Assembly: GCF_000373565.1 (NCBI RefSeq)
Contig: NZ_KB891801.1
Span: 186,001 to 250,000, forward strand
Reading direction: 5' to 3'
DNA length: 64,000 bases
Source: Streptomyces sp. HmicA12
GTDB taxonomy: Bacteria; Actinomycetota; Actinomycetes; Streptomycetales; Streptomycetaceae
Shown: positions 43,013 to 52,025 of the stretch, in pieces
How positions within the stretch are numbered: the stretch's first letter is position 1
Layout of the letters: every line of letters starts with the position of its first letter
Position numbers and translations under genes: made by a program
Notes under the pieces: generated by a model
Database searches by the model: none
Told to the model about the DNA's origin: nothing
Seen by the model: the letters and a program-made list of their open reading frames with translations, nothing else

Positions 43013-43864
43013 TCAGCGGAGCCGGTCGACGTAGCGGTCGGTCCCCGGCACCGTCGGGACGAACGGCGCCATCAGCTCCACCCGCGCCCCGAGCCCCGCG
43101 CCCGCCACCTGGTCCCCGAGACCCGTGAAGCGCTCCTGCCAGCATTCGCGCGGATCCGACTCCAGGAACCACAGCAGGGTCAGCCGGGTGTCGACGCCCT
43201 CGACCTGCTTCACGTACGTCATCCTGTCGCCCGGCAGCGGTGTGGGCCGGAAGATCGTGACCATCGCGGCCGGTGAGCCCGCGAGCGCCTTCGGCAGATG
43301 GCGGGACCTGAGCCACTCCAGCAGCTCCTCGCGCTGCTCGGCGAGTTCCACGTCGACGACCTCCAGCACCAGGCCCGCGTACGGGTGGTCGAGGGCGTGG
43401 AAGTCGCGGGGGCCCGCCGCGCCGTCGCGGTACACGGTCGCCGCGTGGTCCTGGAAGGCCGTGAAGACGTGGGTGCGGTCCTGGTAGACGCGACCGTCGC
43501 GGTTGAGCCGCTTGTTGATGCCGACGGTCCACTTCATGTGCTCGTCGTAGCGGCCCTCGGTGACCCAGTACGTGGAGAGGTAGCAGCCCGCGGTGACCGG
43601 CTCGGCGACCGCCGACTTCTCCGGGTAGCGCAGGAGTTGGAGATCCCGGGTGGCGACCCAGCGGCGCCCGGCGTACATCCAGGGCATCGCCATCGCGCCG
43701 GCGTAGTAGTGGTCGTCCTCGTACCAGCGGTTGTACGCGTACTCGTGACCCGGATGCGGTTCGACCATGGTGATCAGGGCGTGCCCCGGGCGCACCCCGT
43801 ACGGGCCGACGGCCGCCAGTTCCGCGTACGTGTCGCTGCGGGTGTCGCCGTGGGTCTCACTCAT
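43013..43864 (-). CDS. Conserved protein of unknown function, possible dimeric alpha/beta-barrel
   Basis: 283 aa, not recognised. HALITMVEPHPGHEYAYNRWYEDDHYYAGAMAMPWMYAGRRWV (in parts) recalls EthD/ferredoxin-like stress proteins, and a second similar half begins near DHPYAGLVLEVVDVELAEQREELLEWL, so it may be a two-repeat dimeric alpha/beta-barrel. Rich in Trp, Tyr and His. ATG 43864, 94 bp from the divergent SDR gene across a perfect palindrome, so the two are likely co-regulated and may act on one substrate. Confidence 0.7.
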   Translation of the reverse strand: MSETHGDTRSDTYAELAAVGPYGVRPGHALITMVEPHPGHEYAYNRWYEDDHYYAGAMAMPWMYAGRRWVATRDLQLLRYPEKSAVAEPVTAGCYLSTYWVTEGRYDEHMKWTVGINKRLNRDGRVYQDRTHVFTAFQDHAATVYRDGAAGPRDFHALDHPYAGLVLEVVDVELAEQREELLEWLRSRHLPKALAGSPAAMVTIFRPTPLPGDRMTYVKQVEGVDTRLTLLWFLESDPRECWQERFTGLGDQVAGAGLGARVELMAPFVPTVPGTDRYVDRLR

Positions 43865-43914
43865 GTCGCTGCCCTTTCGCCGTGAGGGTTCCGACTTCCG
43901 CGCCGTGCCCATAC

Positions 43915-43931
43915 TCTGACGCCCCGTCAGA
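43915..43931. promoter_or_regulatory. TetR-type palindromic operator
   Basis: TCTGACG-CCC-CGTCAGA, perfect 7-bp arms, in the middle of the 94-bp divergent promoter region. TGACG-N3-CGTCA is a core often bound by TetR-family repressors in actinobacteria. No TetR gene is adjacent; the only one in the window (14362) has a different upstream sequence. Confidence 0.7.
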
Positions 43932-43958
43932 TAGAAGGCCAGAGCCGGGAGGCAACCG

Positions 43959-44753
43959 ATGGGGAACGGTGGACTGCTCGCCGGAAGGACCGTGATCGTC
44001 TCGGGGGTCGGCGCCGGGCTCGGCCACCAGGTGGCGGCGGCCGTGCTGCGCGACGGCGGCAACGCCGTGCTCGGGGCGCGCACCGAGGCCAACCTGGCCA
44101 AAGCGGCCGGGGAGTTGGACCCCGGGGGCGCCCGGACCGCGTACCGGGCGACGGACATCGGCGACGAGGGGCAGTGCGAGGCGCTGGTGGCACTGGCGCG
44201 CGAGCGGTTCGGCTCCGTGGACGCGGTGGTCCACGTCGCGGCCTGGGACAGCTACTTCGGCGGCCTGGAGGACGCGGACTTCGCGACCTGGAGCCAGGTG
44301 ATCGACGTGAACCTGCTCGGGACGCTGCGGATGACCCGGGCCTGCCTGCCCGCCCTCAAGGAGCGCGGCGGCTCGGTCGTCATCATCGGGACCCAGTCGG
44401 CGGTGGCCGCGCCGTCCCAGGTGCGGCAGGCGGCGTACGCGGCGTCCAAGGGTGCGCTGACGAGCGCGATGTACTCCCTGGCACGGGAGCTCGGGCCGCA
44501 CCGGATCCGGGTGAACACGGTGCTGCCGGGCTGGATGTGGGGCCCGCCGGTGCAGGCCTACGTCCAGTTCACGGCGCAGACCGAGGGCGTGCCGGAGGAC
44601 GAGGTCCTGTCCCGGCTCACCGAACGGATGGCCCTGCCGGAGCTCGCCACGGACGGCGATGTCGCGGACGCGGCGGCCTTCCTGACCTCGGACCGCGCAC
44701 GAGCCATCACCGGCCAGCAGTTACTGGTGAACGCCGGCGAGCTCATGCACTGA
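43959..44753 (+). CDS. SDR family oxidoreductase
   Basis: 264 aa classical SDR. Nucleotide motif SGVGAGLG (about 15-22), a variant of TGxxxGxG; the NNAG position reads HVAAW, unusual; active site S-(T/Q)-...YAASKGAL (Tyr and Lys present); C-terminal ITGQQLLVNAGELMH. One Leu is a TTA codon at 44721-44723, so translation may depend on bldA tRNA. Divergent from the gene at 43864 and followed by a strong terminator. Substrate unknown. Confidence 0.87.
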   Translation: MGNGGLLAGRTVIVSGVGAGLGHQVAAAVLRDGGNAVLGARTEANLAKAAGELDPGGARTAYRATDIGDEGQCEALVALARERFGSVDAVVHVAAWDSYFGGLEDADFATWSQVIDVNLLGTLRMTRACLPALKERGGSVVIIGTQSAVAAPSQVRQAAYAASKGALTSAMYSLARELGPHRIRVNTVLPGWMWGPPVQAYVQFTAQTEGVPEDEVLSRLTERMALPELATDGDVADAAAFLTSDRARAITGQQLLVNAGELMH

Positions 44754-44792
44754 ACTCGTTCACTCACGAAGGGAGTTGGGCTCCTTTCACGC

Positions 44793-44822
44793 GACCGCAC
44801 GGGACCCGCATCCCGTGCGGTC
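44793..44822 (+). terminator. Perfect 12-bp hairpin terminator
   Basis: GACCGCACGGGA (44793-44804) pairs perfectly with TCCCGTGCGGTC (44811-44822), loop 6 nt, TTTC next. 40 bp past the SDR stop. The remaining gap to 45089 holds the symporter promoter; I see no gene or clear operator in it. Confidence 0.9.
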
Positions 44823-45089
44823 TTTCGCGTTGCGCGACTACTGACGAAGTGCCCGCCCATCGTGTGGCCGACGTCACGTTCACGACAACTCCCCACCTGG
44901 TCACGAAAATGCAAAATCGTTCGACTTGCTGATCTCGGTTCACATCCATGACCGTCAGGACCCTTGACCGGCCCACCGAACAAGGGGTTCAATCCCCCAA
45001 GTCCCCACTCCCGCACGGGGGCGCCCGCTGGAACGGACGTACTGACGAAGAGCCGCAACGTTCACAAGGCGGACCCCTGGAGGGGGCAC

Positions 45090-46655
45090 ATGAACAGTCT
45101 CGACTGGGTCGTGCTCATCGGCTACTTCGGCGTGATGGTCGCGATCGGCGTCTGGTCCCACAAGCGTGTGGACAACGTCTCCGACTTCTTCACGGCCGGC
45201 GGAAAGATGCCCTGGTGGCTTTCCGGCATCTCGCACCACATGTCCGGCTACAGCGCGGTGATGTTCACCGGCTACGCCGGTATCGCGTACACGTACGGCG
45301 TGACGTCCTTCGTCACCTGGTCCTTCCCCATCGCGCTCGGCATCGCCATCGGCGCGAACCTGTTCGCGCCCCGCGTCAACCGGCTGCGCTCGCGGCTCCA
45401 CGTGGCGTCGCCGCTGGAGTACCTGAAGAACCGCTACAACCTGCCGACCCAGCAGGCGCTCGCCTGGTCCGGCATGCTGCTGAAGATCGTGGACGTGGCG
45501 GCGAAGTGGGCGGCCATCGCCACCCTGCTCTCGGTGTTCACGGGCATCTCGCTGAACCAGGGCATCTTCATCACCGGCGCCATCACGGCCGTCTACTGCA
45601 CCATCGGCGGTCTGTGGGCGGACGCCCTCACGGAGCTGGGGCAGTTCATCATCCAGCTGCTGGCCGGCGTCTCGATGTTCGTCGCCGTCGTGGTCAAGCT
45701 CGACGACAAGAACATCGGCTTCCTCGACGCCTGGAACCGGCCCGAACTGCACGGCCACGACAAGCCGCTCGTCGGTCAGTACGGCGCGGTGTTCCTGATC
45801 GCGTTCCTGTTCATCAAGCTCTTCGAGTACAACGGCGGCATGCTCAACCAGGCCCAGCGCTACATGGCGACGGCCACGCCGAAGGAGGCGACGCGCTCGG
45901 CCCGGCTCTCGGCGATCCTGTGGCTGGTGTGGCCGGTCGTGCTGTTCTTCCCCATGTGGATGTCGCCGCTGCTCGTGAACGCGCAGAAGCCCGACGGCTC
46001 GGACTCGTACGGCCTGATGACCGAACAGCTGCTGCCGCACGGCCTGTTGGGCCTCGTCATCGTCGGCTTCTTCTCGCACACGATGGCCATGTGCTCCTCG
46101 GACGCCAACGCCATCGCGGCCGTCTTCACCCGTGACGTCGCTCCGGTGATCTCGGCGAAGGCGCGCGCCTGGAACGAGCGCAAGGGCCTGATCGCCGCCC
46201 GCCTCACGACGGTGATCTTCCTCGGGCTCTCCATGGCGGTGGCCACGCAGGTCAACTCGCCGACCTTCAAGGACATCATCACCGTCGTCATCAAGTGGGT
46301 CGCGGGGCTGATGGGCCCGATCGCGATCCCGATGATGCTGGGTCTGCTGCGGCCGTTCCGCAAGTCCGGGCCGACCGCCGCGCTCACCAGCTGGGCCATG
46401 GGTCTGTTCGCCTTCTGGCTGGTCAACTACCCGATCAGCTGGAACGTCGAGGGCGGCGTCCCGCTCCAGTACCAGGTGTCGATCCCGCTGGCCGTCTCGC
46501 TGATCCTCTACATCGGCATCGGCTTCATCAAGCCGGAGGACACCCCGGAGCGCGACGACATCATCGAGCGCATCAACACCGACGGCCCCGACTCGGCCGG
46601 CGCGGCGGCGGTACCGGCCCCCGCGGCCGCCCAGGACGACGTCCAGCGTCTCTAG
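45090..46655 (+). CDS. Sodium:solute symporter (SSS family)
   Basis: 521 aa, about 13-14 helices. SSS features: DFFTAGGKMPWWLSGISHHMSGYSAVMFTGYAG near helix 2 (in parts), YFGVMVAIGVWS in helix 1, and IQLLAGVSMFVAVVV. SGLT-like members carry sugars, others amino acids, proline or organic acids. ATG 45090 with GGAGGGGG in front. Monocistronic, substrate not determinable; a sugar is the better guess from the helix 1-2 sequence. C-terminal tail Ala/Pro-rich. Confidence 0.9.
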   Translation: MNSLDWVVLIGYFGVMVAIGVWSHKRVDNVSDFFTAGGKMPWWLSGISHHMSGYSAVMFTGYAGIAYTYGVTSFVTWSFPIALGIAIGANLFAPRVNRLRSRLHVASPLEYLKNRYNLPTQQALAWSGMLLKIVDVAAKWAAIATLLSVFTGISLNQGIFITGAITAVYCTIGGLWADALTELGQFIIQLLAGVSMFVAVVVKLDDKNIGFLDAWNRPELHGHDKPLVGQYGAVFLIAFLFIKLFEYNGGMLNQAQRYMATATPKEATRSARLSAILWLVWPVVLFFPMWMSPLLVNAQKPDGSDSYGLMTEQLLPHGLLGLVIVGFFSHTMAMCSSDANAIAAVFTRDVAPVISAKARAWNERKGLIAARLTTVIFLGLSMAVATQVNSPTFKDIITVVIKWVAGLMGPIAIPMMLGLLRPFRKSGPTAALTSWAMGLFAFWLVNYPISWNVEGGVPLQYQVSIPLAVSLILYIGIGFIKPEDTPERDDIIERINTDGPDSAGAAAVPAPAAAQDDVQRL

Positions 46656-46704
46656 GTCGGATCGCGGCTGACGGCCGGTGGCCCTGAGCGAGCGAAGCTC
46701 GCTT

Positions 46705-46740
46705 CAGGGGCGCGGGGAACTGCGCGAGAAGCCCCACCGG
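46705..46740 (+). repeat. Dispersed repeat, fullest copy
   Basis: CAGGGGCGCGGGGAACTGCG then CGAGAAGCCCCACCGG, 36 bp. It lies between the convergent symporter and ADP-ribosylglycohydrolase genes. The preceding GAGCGAGCGAAGCTCGCTTC is itself a small hairpin, as at 16650. Confidence 0.85.
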
Positions 46741-46784
46741 CCGTCAGCCGCGAACGAGTCAGCAACCCGGCAGACGAGAAGGCG

Positions 46785-47894
46785 CTACGCCCGCGGATAC
46801 CGGGTCAGCCAACCCCCCGACGCCCCGGCAGGGCCGTGCAGGGCCGCCCCCTGCGTCATCTCCATGGCGAAGTCGTCGGCCAGTTCGAGCATCGTCGCCC
46901 GCCCCTCCAGCTCGACCACCCAGGCCGGCGGCAACGCGGTCTCCCCGTGCAGCGCCCCGAGCAGCCCACCGCACAGCGCCCCCACCGCGGCGGAAGGACC
47001 GTCGTGCTGGACGGCGAGGCCCAGCCCGTGCCGGACGTCCTCGCCGACCAGCGCGCAGTACACGGCCGCGGCGAGCGCCCCCACCGCCCCGCCGTCGTCC
47101 ACGAGTTCACCGACCCGCGCCGCGTTCGGCATCCCCTGCCGCACCGCGCCGAGCGCGTGCTTGAGGGCGTCCACGACCGGCGGATGCCCGGGGCGGGCGG
47201 CGAGCAGGGCGAGGGCACGCTGGACGGCGGCGTCCATCGAGTCACCGCGCGCCAGGGCGTGCACGATCACGGCGTACGCGCCCGCGGACAGGTACGCCTC
47301 GGGGGCGCCGTGCGTGTGGACGGCGCACTCGACGGCCAGCTGGAGCACGAGCTGCGGCTCCCAGCCGACCAGCAGCCCGAACCCGGCGGAGCGGGTCGCC
47401 GCCTCCGGGCCCGCCGCGTCGGGGTTCTTCGGCTTGTCCACGGTGCCCATGACGTCGTTGCCGAGCCCGAGCAGGCAGGCGGAGGACGCGCCGCGGCGGG
47501 AGTACAGCCACTCCTCGCGGGCCAGCCAGCCGTCCTCCTTGCGGCGCTCGTCGGGCCCCCAGTCGCGCTGGGTCGCGGCCCACCGCAGATACGCCCGGTG
47601 CACATCGGTGGGCGGATGCCAGGCACCCGTGTCCCGGCGCACCTGGGCGCGGATCAGGCCGTCGACGGTGAAGAGGGCGAGCTGGGTCGCCGCGGTGATC
47701 GCACCGGTGCGGCCGTAGGCGGGGACGAGTTCGGCGCCCTGCGCGGGCGGTGCGCCGTCGACGGCCGTCTCGTCGAGCGGGGCGCCCAGCGCGTCGCCCA
47801 GCGCGGTGCCGAGCAGCGCGCCGCGCACCCGGCTGCGGAAGTCCTGCTGCTCCGCGCGGCCCCAGACGGCCGCGGCGGCGGGCGGTGCGCCCAT
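46785..47894 (-). CDS. ADP-ribosylglycohydrolase family protein
   Basis: 369 aa. DraG fold: RVRGALLGTALGDALGAPLDE at the start (GDALG motif), and in the second half GPSAAVGALCGGLLGALHGETALPPAW with the GGxxGA pattern. Removes ADP-ribose from modified proteins or small molecules, Mg-dependent. The first acidic triplet usually following TDDT in DraG reads GAITAATQLALFTVDGLI here, so the metal-ligand set is not canonical and activity is uncertain. ATG 47894 with GGGAGGAGAG. Confidence 0.85.
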   Translation of the reverse strand: MGAPPAAAAVWGRAEQQDFRSRVRGALLGTALGDALGAPLDETAVDGAPPAQGAELVPAYGRTGAITAATQLALFTVDGLIRAQVRRDTGAWHPPTDVHRAYLRWAATQRDWGPDERRKEDGWLAREEWLYSRRGASSACLLGLGNDVMGTVDKPKNPDAAGPEAATRSAGFGLLVGWEPQLVLQLAVECAVHTHGAPEAYLSAGAYAVIVHALARGDSMDAAVQRALALLAARPGHPPVVDALKHALGAVRQGMPNAARVGELVDDGGAVGALAAAVYCALVGEDVRHGLGLAVQHDGPSAAVGALCGGLLGALHGETALPPAWVVELEGRATMLELADDFAMEMTQGAALHGPAGASGGWLTRYPRA

Positions 47895-47998
47895 GGCTCT
47901 CCTCCCCTGCCCTGCGGCCTTCGACTCGCAGCACTGTAATCGACCAGGAACGGACGGGGAGACGCTCCGGAACGTTCGCTTCAGCGACTCAAGCGACC

Positions 47999-48115
47999 TC
48001 AACTGGTATGCCAGAAGTCGCCCTCGGAGTCGGTTGGGATCGGGTTTGCCCAGTTCGCGAAGGTGTACGCGGCCGTCGGCGCCGGGACCTCGTCCGCGCT
48101 TCGCCCGCCGTTCAC
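47999..48115 (-). CDS. Possible 38-residue peptide gene
   Basis: A short frame from GTG 48115 to TGA 47999 with G/C in most third positions. The C-terminal part reads YTFANWANPIPTDSEGDFWH-TS, which looks protein-like rather than a shadow translation, and it stands in the divergent gap (47895-48160) upstream of the ADP-ribosylglycohydrolase gene, same strand. No good ribosome site is seen. No family recognised. Confidence 0.3.
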   Translation of the reverse strand: MNGGRSADEVPAPTAAYTFANWANPIPTDSEGDFWHTS

Positions 48116-48160
48116 CGGCGCGTCGCGCCCCGCTTCCCGGGGGCCCGAAACATCCGCCCC

Positions 48161-49222
48161 ATGAAGCAGATGACGCGTGCCACCACGCCCTACGCCCTCG
48201 CCACCGCGGCCCTCCTGGTCGCCGTGACGGCCCCGGCCGCCTCGGCCGCGCCCGGCCACCACTGCGAGCGGATCCCGTTCACCCGGGCCACCGTCACCGC
48301 GACGGCGACCCCGGGCACGTACGAGATCACCTGGAAGGCGCCCGGCGTGCGGCACGTGGCCGTCAAGGCGAACGGCCGCACGGTGGCGGGCGGCGGCTCC
48401 ACCGGCACGGTGAAGGTCACCGGCCTCCCGGCGCACGTCGACCGCCAGTGGTTCGACCTCACCCCCGACCACGGCCGCGGCCTGCACCTCGCGGACCGGC
48501 TGATCAAGCTGGACGGCGCGGTCAACTTCCGGGACGCGGGCGGCTACCGGACCACCGACGGGCACTGGGTGAAGATGGGCGCGGTCTACCGCTCGGACGC
48601 CCTGAACAGCCTCACCGACGCCGACCTCGCGAAGCTCAAGCGGCTCGGCATCGGCACGGACTACGACCTGCGCACCACGAGCGAGCGCACCTCCGCGCCC
48701 GACAAGGTCCCGGCCGGCACCACGTACGTCGTCGCCAACGTCCTCGGCGACGACAGCCCGATCTTCTCCATGCCGACCTCCGCGGAGGCGGCCGCCGAGA
48801 TGATGGTCCAGGGCGAGAAGTCGATGGTGAGCTCCGCCCCCGCCAAGGCCGCCTACCGCACGGTCTTCGCGGGCATCGTGGACGGCGGCGGCGACCTGTT
48901 CCACTGCACGGCCGGCAAGGACCGCACGGGCTGGGCGAACGCCGCCCTGCTCACCGCGCTCGGCGTGCCCCGCGAGACGGTGACGGCGGACTACCTGGCC
49001 TCCAACGACTACCGCGCCGAGGCCAACGCGGCGACCCTGGCCTCGATGCCGGCCGAGCAGGCGAAGGTGTACAAGCCGATGCTGGACGTCCGGGCCGAGT
49101 ATCTGAACTCCGGGTTCGACGAAGTGCGCGCGAAGTTCGGGTCGTTCCGGGCGTACGAGCAGCAGGCGCTCGGGATCGACGCGCAGGAACTCCGTCAGCT
49201 GAAGCGGGAGTTGCTCGTCTGA
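48161..49222 (+). CDS. Secreted tyrosine-protein phosphatase
   Basis: 353 aa. Signal peptide (ATAALLVAVTAPAASA, cleavage after ~30), a beta-rich N-terminal domain (about 35-110), then a Y_phosphatase3 domain: NFRDAGGYRT, VYRSDALNSLT and the P-loop HCTAGKDRTG with nucleophile Cys249 and Arg255. Substrate may be protein phosphotyrosine or phosphoinositides, as in the MptpB/LipA-like group. ATG 48161. Ends in a shared terminator with fbiC. Confidence 0.9.
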   Translation: MKQMTRATTPYALATAALLVAVTAPAASAAPGHHCERIPFTRATVTATATPGTYEITWKAPGVRHVAVKANGRTVAGGGSTGTVKVTGLPAHVDRQWFDLTPDHGRGLHLADRLIKLDGAVNFRDAGGYRTTDGHWVKMGAVYRSDALNSLTDADLAKLKRLGIGTDYDLRTTSERTSAPDKVPAGTTYVVANVLGDDSPIFSMPTSAEAAAEMMVQGEKSMVSSAPAKAAYRTVFAGIVDGGGDLFHCTAGKDRTGWANAALLTALGVPRETVTADYLASNDYRAEANAATLASMPAEQAKVYKPMLDVRAEYLNSGFDEVRAKFGSFRAYEQQALGIDAQELRQLKRELLV

Positions 49223-49264
49223 TCCACCCGGCGCCGAGCGCGCCCCTCGGCGCCGGGTGGATCA
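49220..49264. terminator. Bidirectional terminator, 19-bp perfect stem
   Basis: TGATCCACCCGGCGCCGAG (49220-49238) and CTCGGCGCCGGGTGGATCA (49246-49264) pair without mismatch; loop 7 nt. It begins in the stop codon of the phosphatase gene and ends 15 bp before the fbiC stop. Confidence 0.92.
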
Positions 49265-49278
49265 GCGTGGGCCGGCTC

Positions 49279-51897
49279 TCAGCTGTCCAGCACCGGCAAC
49301 AGCTCCGGCAGATGACCGTCCGACGCCGCCGCCGCCCGCACCCGCTCGTCCGGCACCTCCCCGTACAGGGTGGTGCGCGGCTTCGCCGGGCGGCCGGCCG
49401 CGTCCGCGACCGCCACCAGGTCCTTGACCGACTTGTACGAGCCGTAGGAGGAGCCCGCCATCCGCGAGATGGTCTCCTCCATCAGCGTGCCGCCGAGGTC
49501 GTTGGCGCCGGAGCGCAGCATCTCGGCCGCGCCCTCCGTGCCCAGCTTCACCCAGCTGGTCTGGATGTTGGGGATGTACGGGTGCAGGAGGACCCGGGCC
49601 ATCGCCGTGACGGCCCGGTTGTCGCGGGTGGTCGGTCCCGGGCGCGCGATGCCCGCCAGGTACACGGGCGCGTTCGTGTGGATGAAGGGCAGCGTGACGA
49701 ACTCCGTGAAACCGCCCGTCTCCCGCTGGATCCCGGCGAGGGTCCGGAAGTGCCCGAGCCAGTGGCGCGGCTGGTCCACATGCCCGTACATCATCGTCGA
49801 GGACGAGCGGATGCCGAGTTCGTGCGCGGTCTTCACGACCTCGATCCAGGTGGCCGTGGGCAGTTTGCCCTTGGTCAGGACCCAGCGGACCTCGTCGTCG
49901 AGGATCTCGGCGGCGGTGCCGGGGATCGAGTCGAGGCCCGCCTCCTTGGCCGCCGTCAGCCACTCGCGGATGGACAGGCCGGTGCGGGTCGCGCCGTTCA
50001 CGACCTCCATGGGCGAGAAGGCGTGCACGTGCATGCCGGGCACGCGCTCCTTCACGGCCTTCGCGATGTCGAAGTACGCGGTGCCGGGCAGGTCCGGGTG
50101 GATGCCGCCCTGCATGCAGACCTCGACCGCCCCGACTTCCCAGGCCTGTTGGGCACGGTCGGCGACCTGGTCGAGGGAGAGGGTGTACGCGTCGGCGTCC
50201 GTGCGGCGCTGCGCGAAGGCGCAGAACCGGCAGCCGGTGTAGCAGACGTTCGTGAAGTTGATGTTCCGCGTGACGATGTACGTGACGTCGTCGCCGTTCA
50301 CCGACTTGCGGATGTCGTCGGCGATGCCGCACAGCGCGTCGAGGGCCGGGCCGTCCGCGTGGAGCAGGGCGAGGGCCTGGTCGTCGCTGAGCCGCGTCGG
50401 ATCGTCGGCGGCCACCGCGAGGGCCTCGCGCACATCCCCGTCGATCCGGGACGGCACCATGCCGGGCGCCGCCTGCTCGCGCAGCGCCTCCCAGTCGCCG
50501 TAGACCTCGTCGAAGTCGTCGCGGCGGTCGGCCGTGCGGCCCTCGGTGTCGATGGTGCGGTGCAGGTCGGTGCGGCCGGACGCGGCGACGTACCCCTCGT
50601 CGGGCTCCTGCCAGGGGCGGCCGACGACCGGCGCGTCCGCGATGGCCAGCCCGCTCGAAGGGTCGGCGAGGGCGCGTACGTGCGGGAGCAGCCGGGGGTC
50701 GAGCCACGGTTCGCCGCGTGTCACGAACTCCGGGTACACGCACAGGCGTTCGCGCAGCTCGAAGCCCGACTCACGGGCCTGGGCCGCGAGTTCGTCGAGG
50801 CGCGGCCACGGCTTCTCGGGGTTGACGTGGTCGATGGTGACCGGGGAGACGCCGCCCCAGTCGTCGATACCGGCGCCGATGAGACGGGCGTACTCGCCGT
50901 CGACGAGGTTCGGCGGGGCCTGGATGTTCCCGGCCGGGCCCATGATGTGCCGGGCGACGGCCACCGTGGCGACCAGGTCGTCGAGCTCGGCGTCGGGCAT
51001 GCCGCGCATCGCCGTGTCCGGCTTGGCGCGGAAGTTCTGGATGATCAGTTCCTGGACGCCGTGGTACGAGCGGGCGACGCGGCGCAGCGCGAACAGCGAG
51101 TCGGCGCGCTCCTCGTACGTCTCCCCGATCCCGATGAGCAGCCCGGAAGTGAAGGGGACCGACGAGCGGCCCGCGTCCTCAAGGACCCGCAGCCGCACGG
51201 CCGGTTCCTTGTCCGGGGAGCCGAAGTGCGGGCCGCCGGGCTCGGACCAGAGCCGCTCGGCGGTCGTCTCCAGCATCATGCCCATGGACGGCGCGACGGG
51301 CTTGAGCCGCTGGAAGTCCGTCCAGGAGAGCACCCCGGGGTTGAGGTGCGGGAGCAGGCCCGTCTCCTCCAGGATGCGGATCGATATGGCCCGCACGTAC
51401 GCGATCGTGTCGTCGTAGCCGTGCGCGTCCAGCCACTCGCGCGCCTCGGGCCAGCGGTCCTCCGGCTTGTCGCCGAGGGTGATCAGGGCTTCCTTGCAGC
51501 CGAGTTCGGCACCCTTGCGCGCGACGTCGAGGACCTCGTCCGGCGACATGAACATCCCGTGCCCGGCCCGGCGCAGCTTGCCGGGGACGGTCACGAACGT
51601 GCAGTAGTGGCACTTGTCGCGGCACAGCCGGGTCAGCGGGATGAAGACGCTCTTCGAGTACGTGATGACGCCGGGCCGCCCGGCCGCTTCCAGGCCCGCG
51701 TCGCGCACCCGGGCCGCAGACGCGGTCAGGTCGTCCAGGTCCGTGCCGCGCGCCTGGAGCAGCACGGCGGCCTCGGTGACGTCGAGGGCGACGCCGTCCC
51801 TGGCCCGTTTCAGTGCGCGGCGCATCGCGTTGGCGGTGGGACGGTCGGCCTGGGGCGTGTTCGGCTGCGGGTGGGTCACGGCGTCCGGATCACTCAT
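49279..51897 (-). CDS. fbiC: FO synthase (7,8-didemethyl-8-hydroxy-5-deazariboflavin synthase)
   Basis: 872 aa fused CofG-CofH protein that builds the FO chromophore of cofactor F420 from tyrosine and 5-amino-6-ribitylaminouracil. Two radical SAM domains: CofG-like with Cys92, Cys96 and Cys99 (CRDKCHYC), and CofH-like with Cys552, Cys556 and Cys559 (CYTGCRFC). Fusion and length are normal for actinobacteria. ATG 51897; an upstream GTG at 51945 would add 16 residues. Other F420 genes (fbiA, fbiB, cofC) are not in the window. Confidence 0.97.
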   Translation of the reverse strand: MSDPDAVTHPQPNTPQADRPTANAMRRALKRARDGVALDVTEAAVLLQARGTDLDDLTASAARVRDAGLEAAGRPGVITYSKSVFIPLTRLCRDKCHYCTFVTVPGKLRRAGHGMFMSPDEVLDVARKGAELGCKEALITLGDKPEDRWPEAREWLDAHGYDDTIAYVRAISIRILEETGLLPHLNPGVLSWTDFQRLKPVAPSMGMMLETTAERLWSEPGGPHFGSPDKEPAVRLRVLEDAGRSSVPFTSGLLIGIGETYEERADSLFALRRVARSYHGVQELIIQNFRAKPDTAMRGMPDAELDDLVATVAVARHIMGPAGNIQAPPNLVDGEYARLIGAGIDDWGGVSPVTIDHVNPEKPWPRLDELAAQARESGFELRERLCVYPEFVTRGEPWLDPRLLPHVRALADPSSGLAIADAPVVGRPWQEPDEGYVAASGRTDLHRTIDTEGRTADRRDDFDEVYGDWEALREQAAPGMVPSRIDGDVREALAVAADDPTRLSDDQALALLHADGPALDALCGIADDIRKSVNGDDVTYIVTRNINFTNVCYTGCRFCAFAQRRTDADAYTLSLDQVADRAQQAWEVGAVEVCMQGGIHPDLPGTAYFDIAKAVKERVPGMHVHAFSPMEVVNGATRTGLSIREWLTAAKEAGLDSIPGTAAEILDDEVRWVLTKGKLPTATWIEVVKTAHELGIRSSSTMMYGHVDQPRHWLGHFRTLAGIQRETGGFTEFVTLPFIHTNAPVYLAGIARPGPTTRDNRAVTAMARVLLHPYIPNIQTSWVKLGTEGAAEMLRSGANDLGGTLMEETISRMAGSSYGSYKSVKDLVAVADAAGRPAKPRTTLYGEVPDERVRAAAASDGHLPELLPVLDS

Positions 51898-52025
51898 GAA
51901 CCGAGCATACGAGCGTGGCCCGCGCCCTTCGAGGGCGAGATCCACATGCGGCGATCCGGTGACGGGGTTCCCGGCGGACCATGGACGGGTCTACGCTCGC
52001 CGGGTCCTTTCGACGGGGGTTCGAC

